Shown: one piece after another, positions 7,790 through 15,274 of the stretch
Layout of the letters: each line of letters starts with the position of its first letter
How positions within the stretch are numbered: position 1 is the first letter of the stretch
Program-made: the position numbers and the translations under genes
NCBI GenBank assembly: GCA_000436835.1
Contig: FR889144.1
Location: 10,040 to 74,039, forward strand
DNA length: 64,000 nt
Source of the DNA: Eubacterium sp. CAG:251
Lineage (GTDB): Bacteria; Bacillota; Clostridia; Oscillospirales; Acutalibacteraceae
Direction of reading: 5' to 3'
The notes under the pieces: model-generated
Seen by the model: the letters and a program-made list of their open reading frames with translations, nothing else
Told to the model about the DNA's origin: nothing
Database searches by the model: none

Positions 7790-9586
7790 TTATTTTACCC
7801 TGACACTTTTAACATTTGACCATTTGCCGTAGATTTTCTTTCCGCCCCGCTCCGTTTTATAAGCACGAACACGAACATAATATCTGCGCCTGCTTTGAGC
7901 GGTTTTAATGGTAACTTTTGTTGATTTTGTGTTTTTGGTTAAGAAATTCGATTTGAAATTTCTATGAGTAGACCACTGGTATTGATAACCCGTGGCATTA
8001 ACCTTTTTAAACGAATAGGTTATTCTTCTGCTTTTCTTACTCTTTGCCGATTTGTTTGAAACCTTTTTCGGCACGGTAACGGCGGAAAAAGCATCGCTCG
8101 GCTCGCACTGCCTGTTTTGCTTATTTGCACAAACTGTAAATTTATATGATAAGCCTTGCTTAAGATGAGAAATTTTTAACGAATCGGTATTTCCGTCTGT
8201 TTTGCCGACGGGTTTATATTCCTTTAAAGCGCTGTCATATTGATAAACGGTATAACTTTCGCAATCGGCAATCCTGTACCACGAGAGAGTTATTGACTTT
8301 CCCGCCCTTGTGCTAACTTTAATGCCGCTGACTTTATTGCCTGTTGTTTTGGAAGAAATATAATCAGACGGCTCACCCGACAAGGCATTGCCCTTAGAAT
8401 CATAGCCGAGCGCACGAACAGTGACAATATATTCATTGCCGTCAATGAGGCCTTCAATCTCACCCTCTGTCCTGCCATACACGGTTTTGGTAAACGTTTT
8501 AAAATTATTTATACTTTCGGCAGTAATCACGTAAGCATCTGCGCCCAAAACGCTGTTCCACGAAAGCTTCAATGACATATTTTCACTTGAAATATACTTA
8601 ACTCTCTTCACCTTATCTGGAATAATATTAAAGGTATAATTATGTTTCAAGCCCTTATGCTCGCCTATTCCGTTTAATGTGATATGGGCAGTACCCACAT
8701 TAACATTATTTGAATAGGTCAGAGTATAATCAACATTTTCAACAAGCGCCTTGCCGTCAATTGCGGCATATACTCCACATTCAATCGGAGCACCGGTATA
8801 AACCTGCGTGCCCAAATATGTTGAGTTTTCACCCTTGTACCAAAAATTGATATCAACATTACCCCTCATACCGCTTACTCTGCCTTTGGCGGTATGCTGC
8901 CAAAATTCATAATCGCCCTTATAATTTGTCTTTGAGCTGTAATTTGCAAGCCAAACCTTAAAGCTTGATGAAATTTGATTGGCATAAAGATGCTCCTCAA
9001 GGAAATTTTCACTTGCGTAAATACAAGCGTCATATCCCGCATTTGAAACCGTATTTAAAAAAGCAAGAGCATTAGCAGTCATATTCGTTTTTGAAAGTTT
9101 TGCGCTGTCAAGTCTGCCTTTTTTCGTGTCAGCAAATTCATAATCAAACACTACCGGCATAGTTATGCTGTAGCCCTTAATCGCTTTTAAAAGAGCTTTT
9201 GCCTCCTTTTTTGCCTCGCTTACCTTGGTGGACTGAGAATACCAATAAACTCCGACCTTAAGACCTGCCTTTGTTGCGTCCTTAATATATGTTTTATACT
9301 TCTTATCCAAATTAAGCGAAAAAGAGGATTTTGTATATCCCGTGTATCCCACACGAATAAATACAAACTCAATTCCGTCACGCTTTGCCTTTTTAAAATT
9401 GATTTTGCCGTTATGCTGAGAAACGTCCATACCGTAAACAAGTTCTTTATTTTTGAACTTAGAATTATGAGTATATGTTATACCGGTATATTTGCTTCTC
9501 GTCTTGGTGCTTGCATATACACTCGTTGACGTAAAAAGCATAATAAACGCAAGCAAAAAGGATATAACTTTATTTACTTTTTTCAT
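7790..9586 (-). CDS. Secreted GH25 lysozyme with fibronectin-like repeats
   Basis: Predicted wall muramidase, 598 aa. A signal peptide (residues 1-25, ending VYAS) precedes a GH25 domain at about 48-245, with GMDVSQHNG at its start and the acidic catalytic stretch VVFDYEF; EFWQHTAKGRVSG and DINFWY close the barrel. Residues 260-320 form a small beta domain. Two or three fibronectin type III-like modules follow, the last being basic and ending in a YYVRVRAYKT...KIYGKWSNVKSV signature. Nearly the same C-terminal module ends the protein at 32882-33922. It lies 10 bp after another GH25 gene in the same operon, so the two are likely made together, one anchored and one released. Confidence 0.88.
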   Translation of the reverse strand: MKKVNKVISFLLAFIMLFTSTSVYASTKTRSKYTGITYTHNSKFKNKELVYGMDVSQHNGKINFKKAKRDGIEFVFIRVGYTGYTKSSFSLNLDKKYKTYIKDATKAGLKVGVYWYSQSTKVSEAKKEAKALLKAIKGYSITMPVVFDYEFADTKKGRLDSAKLSKTNMTANALAFLNTVSNAGYDACIYASENFLEEHLYANQISSSFKVWLANYSSKTNYKGDYEFWQHTAKGRVSGMRGNVDINFWYKGENSTYLGTQVYTGAPIECGVYAAIDGKALVENVDYTLTYSNNVNVGTAHITLNGIGEHKGLKHNYTFNIIPDKVKRVKYISSENMSLKLSWNSVLGADAYVITAESINNFKTFTKTVYGRTEGEIEGLIDGNEYIVTVRALGYDSKGNALSGEPSDYISSKTTGNKVSGIKVSTRAGKSITLSWYRIADCESYTVYQYDSALKEYKPVGKTDGNTDSLKISHLKQGLSYKFTVCANKQNRQCEPSDAFSAVTVPKKVSNKSAKSKKSRRITYSFKKVNATGYQYQWSTHRNFKSNFLTKNTKSTKVTIKTAQSRRRYYVRVRAYKTERGGKKIYGKWSNVKSVRVK

Positions 9587-9596
9587 TTATATTTCC

Positions 9597-10388
9597 TCAT
9601 TTCTGCTTTTTGCTGTACCAATAATTTAAATCTATATATTTGCTCTCAACACTGTCGCTTTTTCCGGTTCGTGAATATTGCCAGATATGATAAGCCGATG
9701 AAGCAGTAACCGCATCATTGTAATCTGCCACCCAAATAACGGTATCCTTAGGAAGCTTTTTTGTATTTATATCATTGTTATAAAGATAAGAAGAAGCGTA
9801 AACACCTGCCATATATCCGTATTTTTGCACCTTTTCGCAAAAGGCGGCAACAGTATTTGTGCACTCCTGCTTAGAAAGAGTCGCCTCCCACATTCTGCCG
9901 GTATTATCGCCGTTTTCATCAACAGGATATTCATAGTCAATAATAATAGGCAACTTTGGCTTATAAAGTGCAAGCGTTTTGATTACAAATCTTGCTTCTT
10001 CCTCAGCCTCCTTTTCGTCAGTTGCCTGAGAATAGAAATAAACGCCGTAAGGAATACCCGCCTCTTGAGCACCTTTTAAATTATCCTTTGCACACTTATC
10101 CTCGCAAATGGTGCCTGTTCCGTATCCTCGATAGCCTACTCGGATAAACACAAAATCGACCTCGTTTTTGAGCGACTGCCAATCAATCTTGCCGTTGTGC
10201 TCCGACACGTCATATCCCCTTGCTGTTTCCTTTCCGAAATCATAATACACCTTTTCCCTGCCTCTGAAAACAAGGGCGCTGCCGCCGATTGCAAGCGCAA
10301 AAGCCAAAACAACGCTAAGCGCAATTATAAATTTATTCTTTTTATTTAATTTTTTATTTTTTCTTTTCGCTTTAGCTTTTACAGCCAT
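9597..10388 (-). CDS. Membrane-anchored GH25 lysozyme
   Basis: 263 aa. A very basic cytoplasmic N-terminus (residues 1-20) and one membrane segment (about 23-41) have no clear cleavage site, so it should stay anchored. The GH25 domain fills the rest: ARGYDVSEHNGKIDW, FIRVGYRGYG, the acidic pair in IIIDYEYP, and YHIWQYSRTG near the end. Length matches a single-domain GH25. It is the first gene of the pair with the longer GH25 protein. Confidence 0.88.
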   Translation of the reverse strand: MAVKAKAKRKNKKLNKKNKFIIALSVVLAFALAIGGSALVFRGREKVYYDFGKETARGYDVSEHNGKIDWQSLKNEVDFVFIRVGYRGYGTGTICEDKCAKDNLKGAQEAGIPYGVYFYSQATDEKEAEEEARFVIKTLALYKPKLPIIIDYEYPVDENGDNTGRMWEATLSKQECTNTVAAFCEKVQKYGYMAGVYASSYLYNNDINTKKLPKDTVIWVADYNDAVTASSAYHIWQYSRTGKSDSVESKYIDLNYWYSKKQK

Positions 10389-10490
10389 ATTTTAATATAC
10401 CTCTTTTCAAAACAAGAAATATATTACCATATTAAAAAAACAAAATCCACAAAATCATACAATGATTAAAAAAAATTAACAAATCATAAA

Positions 10491-10523
10491 AAAGCAGCCT
10501 GAATATTACATTCAAACTGCTTT
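10491..10523 (-). terminator. Terminator for the AI-2E family gene
   Basis: A 14-bp stem (10491-10504 with 10510-10523, two G-U pairs) reads on the minus strand into a six-T run. It lies beyond the VSE-A copy at 10545, so transcripts of the permease gene would include an antisense copy of that element. Confidence 0.8.
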
Positions 10524-10544
10524 GGAAATATACAATTTTTTCAA

Positions 10545-10690
10545 ATCGTGGGTCCCCGACAAATTGAAAATTTGGTGGGGAAAAGAAGAAAGGAACGTAG
10601 TGTTTATTATGAATTTTGTAAAAAATTCATTCAAACACGGAGTTTCTTTCGACGTGGCGCGCTTTAGCCGATTTATCAAAGTCTTAATTT
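10545..10690 (+). repeat. VSE-A copy a (variable-stem intergenic element)
   Basis: Hairpin A: CCCCGACAAATT, loop GAA, AATTTGGTGGGG (10554-10580), pairing apart from one A-G mismatch and one G-U. Then a purine-rich linker ending ACGTAGTG, an AT hairpin around AATTTT/AAAATT, and a tail containing ACACGGAGTTTCTTTCGACG and TTTAGCCGATTTATCAAAG. Copy b (14929-15060) matches the linkers closely but has different, still complementary, stem bases. The right end overlaps the stop codon of the convergent permease gene. Confidence 0.8.
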
Positions 10691-11832
10691 CTTTCGGGAG
10701 GTGTGTATAGGTGTATTCTTCCTGCGTCGTTAAATGCCTTTACCGTCATAACGCAAATAGGAACAATAAACATACCCATAAATCCGAACAGTTTTAAGCC
10801 GAAATAAAGACCTGCAAGAGTAACGAGAGGATGAACTCCGAGAGAATTGCCGACAATCTTTGGCTCAATATACTGTCTTACAACAGTAATAATCGCATAG
10901 ATTACAAGCAATCCTATGCACTGACCGACGTTGCCGGTAACAAGTGCAACAAGTGCCCACGGAATAAGAATACCGCCTGAACCTGCAACCGGAAGAATAT
11001 CGAATATGGCAATGCATATTGCAATCACAAATACATAATTGTTGTCCATAACTCCGATTAAATTAAGAATACTTAAACCTATGAAATTCTCACAAAATGT
11101 GATAAACATAATAAGTCCATAAGCCCTGCACATTTTAAGAATCGTTGACGAAAATACTTTTTTTGTTTCGCTCAAAAGATTTTTATGCTTATCGGGAAGC
11201 TGGAGCTTAATAAACCTGACAACCCTTTTGTAATCCTTTGTAAACAGAATACAAGCAATAATACCGATAACTACGGCGATGATTATTGACGGAATATTTT
11301 TAACAACGCTGTATACTCCGCTGATACCGCTTGTAAGAGTCGAAGTTATCGAACTCATATTTATTCCGAGCTTTGAAACGTCAAAATCATTAATAAGATT
11401 ACCGAAAAACTGAGTAATATTTTCCGACACACTTGTATAAATACTGTCAGGCAAGAATTTAAGAGCCTTAAGTATTTCATTTTGAAGCGTTAAAAGAAAA
11501 GTCGGCAAATCGTTAAGCTGATTACCTAAATATGAAGCAAAATTGCCGATTTCCTTAAACAAAGCGGCAATAATAGAGATAACAGGACCTAAAATAATTG
11601 CAACGCATAAAAGCACCAGCAGAATTGACCAAAATGTATGATATTTATTTTTAGTCTTTTTATCAAGCCATCTGATAGGCCTTTGCAAAATAACTGCGAA
11701 GAAAAACGAGAGCAAAAACGGGGCGGCAACGGCAAAACAGTATTTAAAAAACACATAAATAAGAGCCATTATTGCCACGGCATATAAAAGGTCAATTAAA
11801 AATGCCCTCTTTTTTTCAACCTTGGAGTTCAT
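10684..11832 (-). CDS. AI-2E family transporter (PerM/YtvI-like permease)
   Basis: Polytopic inner membrane protein, 382 aa, with the family layout: two or three N-terminal segments, a long periplasmic-type loop with amphipathic helices (about residues 85-190), then five or more C-terminal segments containing DILPVAGSGGILIPWAL and VGNSLGVHPLVTLAGLYFG. The family includes AI-2 exporters, Na+/H+ antiporters and the sporulation protein YtvI, and the substrate is unknown here. The start is taken at the ATG behind AAAGGAAG; the frame continues 21 codons upstream without a site. It appears monocistronic. Confidence 0.85.
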   Translation of the reverse strand: MNSKVEKKRAFLIDLLYAVAIMALIYVFFKYCFAVAAPFLLSFFFAVILQRPIRWLDKKTKNKYHTFWSILLVLLCVAIILGPVISIIAALFKEIGNFASYLGNQLNDLPTFLLTLQNEILKALKFLPDSIYTSVSENITQFFGNLINDFDVSKLGINMSSITSTLTSGISGVYSVVKNIPSIIIAVVIGIIACILFTKDYKRVVRFIKLQLPDKHKNLLSETKKVFSSTILKMCRAYGLIMFITFCENFIGLSILNLIGVMDNNYVFVIAICIAIFDILPVAGSGGILIPWALVALVTGNVGQCIGLLVIYAIITVVRQYIEPKIVGNSLGVHPLVTLAGLYFGLKLFGFMGMFIVPICVMTVKAFNDAGRIHLYTPPERN

Positions 11833-11934
11833 ATAGTTATACTTCCTTTTGTTCAATATATACATTATTTTAATGTAAAACACAGTGTTAATCAAGTAAT
11901 TTTAATAGAAATTAAGATTTTTTTAAATTTATAC

Positions 11935-11963
11935 TTGATACTTGTTCATTTTTTTGCTAATAT
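11935..11963 (+). promoter_or_regulatory. Promoter of the ACT-hom-lysC operon
   Basis: TTGATA (11935-11940) and TAATAT (11958-11963) are separated by 17 nt. The 5' leader is about 50 nt, too short for a lysine riboswitch. Confidence 0.7.
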
Positions 11964-12019
11964 ATAGAAAGTGTTTTTCACAGTAATACAATTGTCCGTG
12001 TACGGAGGACACTTTGGTT

Positions 12020-12451
12020 ATGGAAAAAATAAATTTTTATTTGATAAATGCAAGCATAGTGCCGGATATTTACAAAAAGGTAATCACGGCAAAAAGTTTG
12101 CTTGCAAGCGGCAAGGCAAAAAGCGCATCGCAGGCAGCTAAAATGGCAGATATTTCAAGAAGCGCATACTATAAATATAAGGATGCAATTTTTGAATATC
12201 ACGGCGACGACAGCAGCGACACTGCTACAATCAATGCAAAGCTTATGGACAATGCGGGTGTTCTTTCAAGCCTTATGAACGAGCTTTACAAGGCAGGGGC
12301 AAACGTTTTATCCGTAAATCAAAGCGTGCCTATTCATTCGGTAGCAGATGTTTCCGTAACCGTGCAAATTGCCGAGATGACCGCTACAAAACAAGAATTA
12401 CTAAATTCAATTAAAGAAATTGACGGTGTAAATTCCGTCGTTTTATCATAG
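12020..12451 (+). CDS. HTH-ACT domain protein (PheB/UPF0735-like)
   Basis: 143 aa. Residues about 20-55 (GKAKSASQAAKMADISRSAY) form a helix-turn-helix-like segment, and residues 65-143 form an ACT domain with GVLSSLMNELYKAGANVLSV. Proteins of this type are placed next to homoserine pathway genes and are thought to sense amino acids. That fits the position 12 bp before hom. A TTG at 12014 is in frame, but the ATG gives better spacing to GGAGG at 12004-12008. Role is inferred from context: feedback sensor of the aspartate pathway. Confidence 0.85.
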   Translation: MEKINFYLINASIVPDIYKKVITAKSLLASGKAKSASQAAKMADISRSAYYKYKDAIFEYHGDDSSDTATINAKLMDNAGVLSSLMNELYKAGANVLSVNQSVPIHSVADVSVTVQIAEMTATKQELLNSIKEIDGVNSVVLS

Positions 12452-12463
12452 GAGGTAGAAAAT

Positions 12464-13681
12464 ATGAAAGTTGCTGTTATGGGCTACGGAACTGTAGGTT
12501 CAGGCGTAGTTGAGGTTATTGAGCATCACAGTGATATCATTCCAAAAAGAACAGGCGGCAAAGCGCTTGAAATTTCACACATTCTTGACCTGCGTGATTT
12601 TCCTAACGATGCGCACAAGGATTTGTTTACTAAAGATTTCAATGATATTTTAAATGACGAGGAAACAAAGATTGTTGCTGAAACTATGGGCGGTGTTAAT
12701 CCTGCATTTGATTTCACAATGAAGCTTCTTAAGGCAGGCAAGAGCGTTGTTACTTCTAACAAAGAGCTTGTTGCGCAGAGAGGACTTGAGCTTTTACAGG
12801 CTGCCGAGGAAAGCGGAGCAAACTATCTTTTTGAAGCATCGGTAGGCGGCGGTATTCCGATTATTCGTCCGCTTTGCCAGTGCCTTGCAGCCAACTATAT
12901 TGAGGGAATTGCAGGTATTTTAAACGGCACAACAAACTTCATCCTTACAATGATGATTGAAAAGGGTATGTCATTTGACGAGGCTCTTAAAATCGCACAG
13001 GAAAAAGGCTATGCCGAAAAGGACCCGACAGCAGACGTTGAGGGTCACGACGCATGCCGCAAGGTTTGTATTCTTGCATCTCTTGCTTTTGGCAAGCACG
13101 TTTATCCAAATCAAGTTGAAACCGAAGGAATCACAAACATTACACTTGAGGATGTATCTTACATTGAAAATGCAGGCGGAGTAATTAAACTTCTCGGTCA
13201 AATCAAATATATTAACGATAATGAAATTGCCGCTTTTGTAAGCCCTGCCGTAGTTTATAACGGTTCTCAGCTTGCAAGCGTAAAGGATGTTTTCAACGCT
13301 ATCCTTGTAAGAGGCGACGCTGTCGGCGACGTATGCTTCTACGGTCCGGGTGCAGGCAAACTTCCGACCGCATCTGCAGTTGTTGCTGACATTATCGACT
13401 GCGCTAAGCACTCAGAGAGGAAAAAGATTTTCGGCTGGGGTGCAGGTAATGAGGACTATGTTGTTGATTATAAAGAAAGAATCGAAATGCCGTTTTACGT
13501 TCGTGCCAAGGCTACTCCTGCTGAGATTAATGCTAAATTCTCAGACGTTAAGTTCCTTTCAAGAAAAGGTCAGCCGAGCGACGAGGTTGCATTTATTACA
13601 GACATTATGACTGAAAACAAGCTTAACAAAAAGCTTGACGGCATTAACGTTATCAACACAATCAAGGTTACAAACTATTAA
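12464..13681 (+). CDS. hom: Homoserine dehydrogenase
   Basis: NAD(P)H-dependent reduction of aspartate semialdehyde to homoserine. The Rossmann motif GYGTVGSGVVEVI opens the protein; GILNGTTNFIL and the DPTADVEGHDACRK segment (catalytic Lys/Asp region) identify the family; a C-terminal region from about 330 holds a short ACT-like domain. Length 405 aa. A GGAGG site precedes the ATG. It lies between the ACT-protein gene and lysC, so this operon makes precursors for threonine and methionine. Confidence 0.96.
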   Translation: MKVAVMGYGTVGSGVVEVIEHHSDIIPKRTGGKALEISHILDLRDFPNDAHKDLFTKDFNDILNDEETKIVAETMGGVNPAFDFTMKLLKAGKSVVTSNKELVAQRGLELLQAAEESGANYLFEASVGGGIPIIRPLCQCLAANYIEGIAGILNGTTNFILTMMIEKGMSFDEALKIAQEKGYAEKDPTADVEGHDACRKVCILASLAFGKHVYPNQVETEGITNITLEDVSYIENAGGVIKLLGQIKYINDNEIAAFVSPAVVYNGSQLASVKDVFNAILVRGDAVGDVCFYGPGAGKLPTASAVVADIIDCAKHSERKKIFGWGAGNEDYVVDYKERIEMPFYVRAKATPAEINAKFSDVKFLSRKGQPSDEVAFITDIMTENKLNKKLDGINVINTIKVTNY

Positions 13682-13720
13682 TGTTTATCAATATAAATTA
13701 ATTTGGAGGATTACAAACGT

Positions 13721-14923
13721 ATGGGACTTATTGTTCAGAAGTTCGGCGGTTCTTCGGTAGCCAATGCCGAACGTGTAATGAATGTTGCCCGCATTGTTAC
13801 AGACACATATAAGCAAGGCAACGACGTTGTGGTTGTTGTTTCGGCTCAGGGTGACACAACAGACGATCTTATTGAAAAGGCAAACGAAATCAATCCAAAG
13901 GCTGCTAAAAGAGAAATGGACCAGCTTTTAACAGCAGGTGAGCAGATTTCTATTTCACTTCTTGCAATGGCAATTGAGAAGCTTGGCTTCCCTGTAATCA
14001 GTCTTTTAGGCTGGCAGGCAGGTTTTAATACAAATTCAATTTACACATCTGCAAGAATTAAAAACATTAAGCCAAACAGGCTTCAGGCTGAAATTGCAAA
14101 GCGCAATATCGTTGTGGTTGCAGGCTTCCAGGGCATCAACAGATATGATGACCTCACCACTCTCGGCAGGGGCGGCTCAGACACATCGGCTGTTGCAATT
14201 GCCGCTGCTCTTAAGGCTGACAAGTGCCAGATTTTCACCGACGTTGAGGGTGTTTACACAGCAGACCCACGTAAGGTTGAAGGCGCAAAGAAGCTTAAGG
14301 AAATCACTTATGACGAAATGCTTGAACTTGCAACACTCGGTGCACAGGTTCTCAACAACCGTTCGGTTGAAATGGCAAAAAAATACGGCGTAGAGCTTGA
14401 AGTTTTATCATCATTAAACCCAGTTCCGGGTACAATTGTTAAGGAGGTAACAAAAATGGAAAAAATGCTCATCAGAGGCGTAACAAAGGATAAGGACGTA
14501 GCACTCGTATCAATTCTCGGCTTGCAGGATACACCGGGTATCGCTTTCAAAATTTTCTCAAAGCTTTCTACTAAGAATATCAACGTTGACATCATTCTTC
14601 AGTCATTCGGCAGAGACGGCACAAAGGATATCGTATTCACGGTAAGCAAGGATAACGGTCCTGTTGCTGTTGAAATTCTTGAAAGCTTCCTTGACAACTG
14701 CAAGATTGTTTGCAACACAGAGGTTGCTAAGGTTTCAATCGTAGGCGCAGGTATGGAAACTCATCCGGGCACAGCATCAAAAATGTTTGAGGCTCTTTAT
14801 GAATCAAATATCAATATCCAAATGATTTCTACATCTGAAATTAAAATTTCTGTTATCATTGACGCAGAAAACGCAGACAGAGCCGTTTCGGCAGTACACA
14901 AGGCATTTATCCCAAATGATTAA
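13721..14923 (+). CDS. lysC: Aspartate kinase
   Basis: First step of the aspartate family pathway. The N-terminal kinase domain has the signature IVQKFGGSSVANAERV and GRGGSDTSAVAIAAAL; two ACT domains follow from about residue 255 (VSILGLQDTPGIAFKIF and VSIVGAGMETHPGTASKMF), so lysine or threonine feedback is expected. The start is the ATG behind TTGGAGGA; the frame upstream begins with a TTG that overlaps that site. Length 400 aa. It is the last gene of the operon; VSE-A copy b begins a few bases after its stop. Confidence 0.96.
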   Translation: MGLIVQKFGGSSVANAERVMNVARIVTDTYKQGNDVVVVVSAQGDTTDDLIEKANEINPKAAKREMDQLLTAGEQISISLLAMAIEKLGFPVISLLGWQAGFNTNSIYTSARIKNIKPNRLQAEIAKRNIVVVAGFQGINRYDDLTTLGRGGSDTSAVAIAAALKADKCQIFTDVEGVYTADPRKVEGAKKLKEITYDEMLELATLGAQVLNNRSVEMAKKYGVELEVLSSLNPVPGTIVKEVTKMEKMLIRGVTKDKDVALVSILGLQDTPGIAFKIFSKLSTKNINVDIILQSFGRDGTKDIVFTVSKDNGPVAVEILESFLDNCKIVCNTEVAKVSIVGAGMETHPGTASKMFEALYESNINIQMISTSEIKISVIIDAENADRAVSAVHKAFIPND

Positions 14924-14928
14924 TTAAA

Positions 14929-15060
14929 CTTTGATAAAGCGGCTAAACCACGCCTCGTCGAAAGAAATTCCGTGTTCGAATAAATTTTTTAAAAATTTAT
15001 AATAAACGCTCCATTTCTTTCTCCTCTCCCCAAAAAGCTTACGCTTTTCGGGGACCCCGA
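14929..15060 (-). repeat. VSE-A copy b
   Basis: Read on the minus strand: CCCCGAAAAGC, loop GTAA or shorter, GCTTTTTGGGG (an 11-bp stem with one G-U, at 15029-15055), then a GAGGAGAAAG linker, an AT hairpin, and the tail CGAACACGGAATTTCTTTCG...TTTAGCCGCTTTATCAAAG. Linkers and tail match copy a; the stem bases differ but remain paired. It starts right after the lysC stop. Confidence 0.8.
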
Positions 15061-15128
15061 ATTAAATAAACCTATTTGCCTCCCTTGCAAATGGAGGTAG
15101 GTGCAACTTGTTGCACTCGGAAGGATTG
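15061..15128. repeat. Short palindromic repeat unit between VSE copies
   Basis: Contains TTTGCCTCCCTTGCAAA-type dyad symmetry, GGAGGT, and the hairpin GTGCAA/TTGCAC, followed by CGGAAGGATT. From memory, similar units are frequent in gut Clostridia intergenic DNA; only this copy is seen here, so the call rests on its symmetry and its place between two elements. Confidence 0.4.
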
Positions 15129-15270
15129 GAAAAACGGCAAGGACATCGAGTCCTTGCCGTTTTTGGCGCTTTCCGTCTTTTGCTCGGGGGCAGTACCTAC
15201 GTACAGCTCCCGCTCGCAAAATACGAAATTTATCTCACTTTCTCGAAGTTTGACAGAGTGTTTTTGCACT
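15129..15270 (-). repeat. VSE-B copy c (diverged)
   Basis: On the minus strand: a TTCGAGAAAGTGAG...AATTTCG lead, hairpin I with the conserved apex GGAGCTGTACGT/GGTACTGCCC (15186-15212) on a TTTTGC/GCAAAA stem, the linker AAAGCGCC, and hairpin II ACGGCAAGGAC/GTCCTTGCCGT (15130-15164). Apex and linker are as in copies a and b at 41.4 and 60.9 kb, but both stems have other bases and still pair. Hairpin II ends in T5 on both strands and can terminate lysC and the 15275 gene. Confidence 0.75.
15130..15164. terminator. Bidirectional terminator formed by VSE-B hairpin II
   Basis: A 15-bp perfect stem AAAAACGGCAAGGAC/GTCCTTGCCGTTTTT. Poly-T occurs at both ends, so it can stop the lysC operon (plus) and the glmU-vanW operon (minus). 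Confidence 0.7.
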
Positions 15271-15274
15271 ATTT

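Noticed and set aside
11964..12019. Lysine riboswitch before the aspartate pathway operon
   Set aside because: The leader is about 50 nt, far too short.
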